A stretch of 64,000 bases of DNA from the IMG/VR virus record IMGVR_UViG_3300021962_000086, positions 1 through 64,000 of that record; one strand, written 5' to 3'. Positions within the stretch are counted from its first letter, which is position 1. Every line of letters begins with the position of its first letter. Origin of the DNA: a virus. The position numbers and the translations under genes are program-made. The notes below the pieces were generated by a model. It was not told the origin of the DNA, did not search any database, and saw only the letters and a list, made by a program, of their open reading frames with translations. Below are positions 63,436 through 64,000 of the stretch, piece by piece.

Positions 63436-64000
63436 TTTCCAAATCCTTTAGGTTCACAACAAGTTTTAGTATTTTTTTCTTGGTTAATATTTTCGTTGGA
63501 ATATTTTTTTGGTTTTCCAAGACGCTTTCTACACGAAGCAATTACTTTTTTGATATCTTCTTCTGTCATCTCCATGCATTCATCGTTCATCATATCTTGA
63601 TAGTCTTCCATTGTCAACCTAATGGGAGAAAAAATTCTTTTCTCTGCACCAAGATCAATAATATCAAACATTGGATCGTTTGGATATGAAATATTTTCAG
63701 GATAAGTGGATCCAATTACAGCAGTGACTGTAGTACCAACTGATTTGGCAATGTGTTGACCAACGGAATCACAACCTAAGAAATGATCTGCTTGTTCAAT
63801 AATGCCTGCCCAAACACGGATGTCAGCTTGAGGCCAAGCACATGGAATCTTGCTAGTATCGACATCAACTGGAAACTGAAACTCACTCATTATGACAACA
63901 CCATAATCTTCTCTAAGATTATTAATAATATCTACAATATAACTTAGATGAAAACTTCTAGAAGAAGGATCAATAATATATTCACCTTCAACTTGAACTC
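63432..64000 (-). CDS. GT9/heptosyltransferase-like protein (partial)
   Basis: Partial: the frame stays open to the right edge of the window without a stop. The visible C-terminal part has VVIMSEFQFPVD, DIRVWAGIIEQADHFLGCDSVGQHIAKSVGTTVTAVIGST and PENISYP. This fits the C-terminal nucleotide-sugar-binding half of family 9 glycosyltransferases (heptosyltransferases). The C-terminus is Lys-rich with two Cys. The start codon lies outside the window; ATG 63890 is internal. It probably uses a nucleotide-activated sugar such as ADP-heptose. Confidence 0.65.
   Translation of the reverse strand, partial: VQVEGEYIIDPSSRSFHLSYIVDIINNLREDYGVVIMSEFQFPVDVDTSKIPCAWPQADIRVWAGIIEQADHFLGCDSVGQHIAKSVGTTVTAVIGSTYPENISYPNDPMFDIIDLGAEKRIFSPIRLTMEDYQDMMNDECMEMTEEDIKKVIASCRKRLGKPKKYSNENINQEKNTKTCCEPKGFGK

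Noticed and set aside
1-64000. Photosynthesis genes, integrase, insertion sequences
   Set aside because: I looked for D1, Hli, plastocyanin, recombinase and transposase features and found none in this window.

Overview
The window looks like part of the genome of a T4-like myovirus that infects marine picocyanobacteria (Synechococcus or Prochlorococcus). It carries recognisable T4-type proteins: baseplate hub gp5 and gp26, tube cap gp48, wedge gp53, head-completion nuclease gp4, ssDNA-binding gp32 and late coactivator gp33. It also has typical cyanophage companions such as PhoH, ThyX, DUF1825, DUF4385, DUF6267 and 2OG-Fe(II) oxygenases. Genes are tightly packed, often with ATGA or TAATG overlaps. 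Most are on the minus strand, so transcription mainly runs right to left in these coordinates. No photosynthesis gene, integrase or CRISPR array is visible.

Layout. 1-0.6 kb: gene-free DNA rich in short CTCAG repeats. 0.6-12.2 kb: about 40 small minus-strand genes of mostly unknown function, probably early or middle, with a cell-wall lysin, a HicA-like toxin, an SF2 helicase, a DUF4385 gene and a nuclease-like gene; four copies of a 27-bp box lie in its first part. 12.2-15.7 kb: flavin-dependent halogenase-like protein, a ligase-like DUF6267 protein and a 2OG oxygenase. 15.7-25.4 kb: three large fibre or adhesin genes. 25.4-28.2 kb: two small rightward genes and a rightward structural gene, meeting three leftward genes for exported proteins. 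28.2-30.1 kb: nitrilase-family enzyme, tRNA-Leu, a second 2OG oxygenase and a Phd-like antitoxin. 30.1-40.1 kb: late tail and baseplate operon, including a tail-assembly chaperone pair with a perfect -1 slippery heptamer, a tape-measure candidate, an M23-peptidase tail protein, a hub protein and gp5. 40.1-42.4 kb: rightward gp4, unknown, gp48 and gp53. 42.4-52.2 kb: small genes, a carbamoyltransferase, gp32, DUF1825, a third 2OG oxygenase, gp33, a PD-(D/E)XK exonuclease, PhoH, ThyX, many small genes and a glutaredoxin. 52.2-57.1 kb: one giant subtilisin-like virion protein. 57.2-64 kb: a glycan island that runs off the right edge.

The glycan island is the most striking accessory system. It encodes a heptose-phosphate kinase, a heptose-phosphate nucleotidyltransferase, an ADP-heptose epimerase, a short HAD phosphatase, a cupin, a GT9/heptosyltransferase-like protein and two NodU/CmcH O-carbamoyltransferases; a third carbamoyltransferase lies at 43 kb. 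Together they suggest that the phage makes and carbamoylates a heptose-containing glycan, perhaps to remodel the host surface or to decorate the virion.

Regulation visible in the sequence. Late promoters of the form (C/A)TAAATA repeatedly overlap the stop codon of the upstream gene. Host-type TTGACA/TATAAT promoters precede gp32 and the 50.6 kb gene cluster. Several intrinsic terminators are clear. All functional assignments rest on reading motifs and remembered family features; no database search was run.
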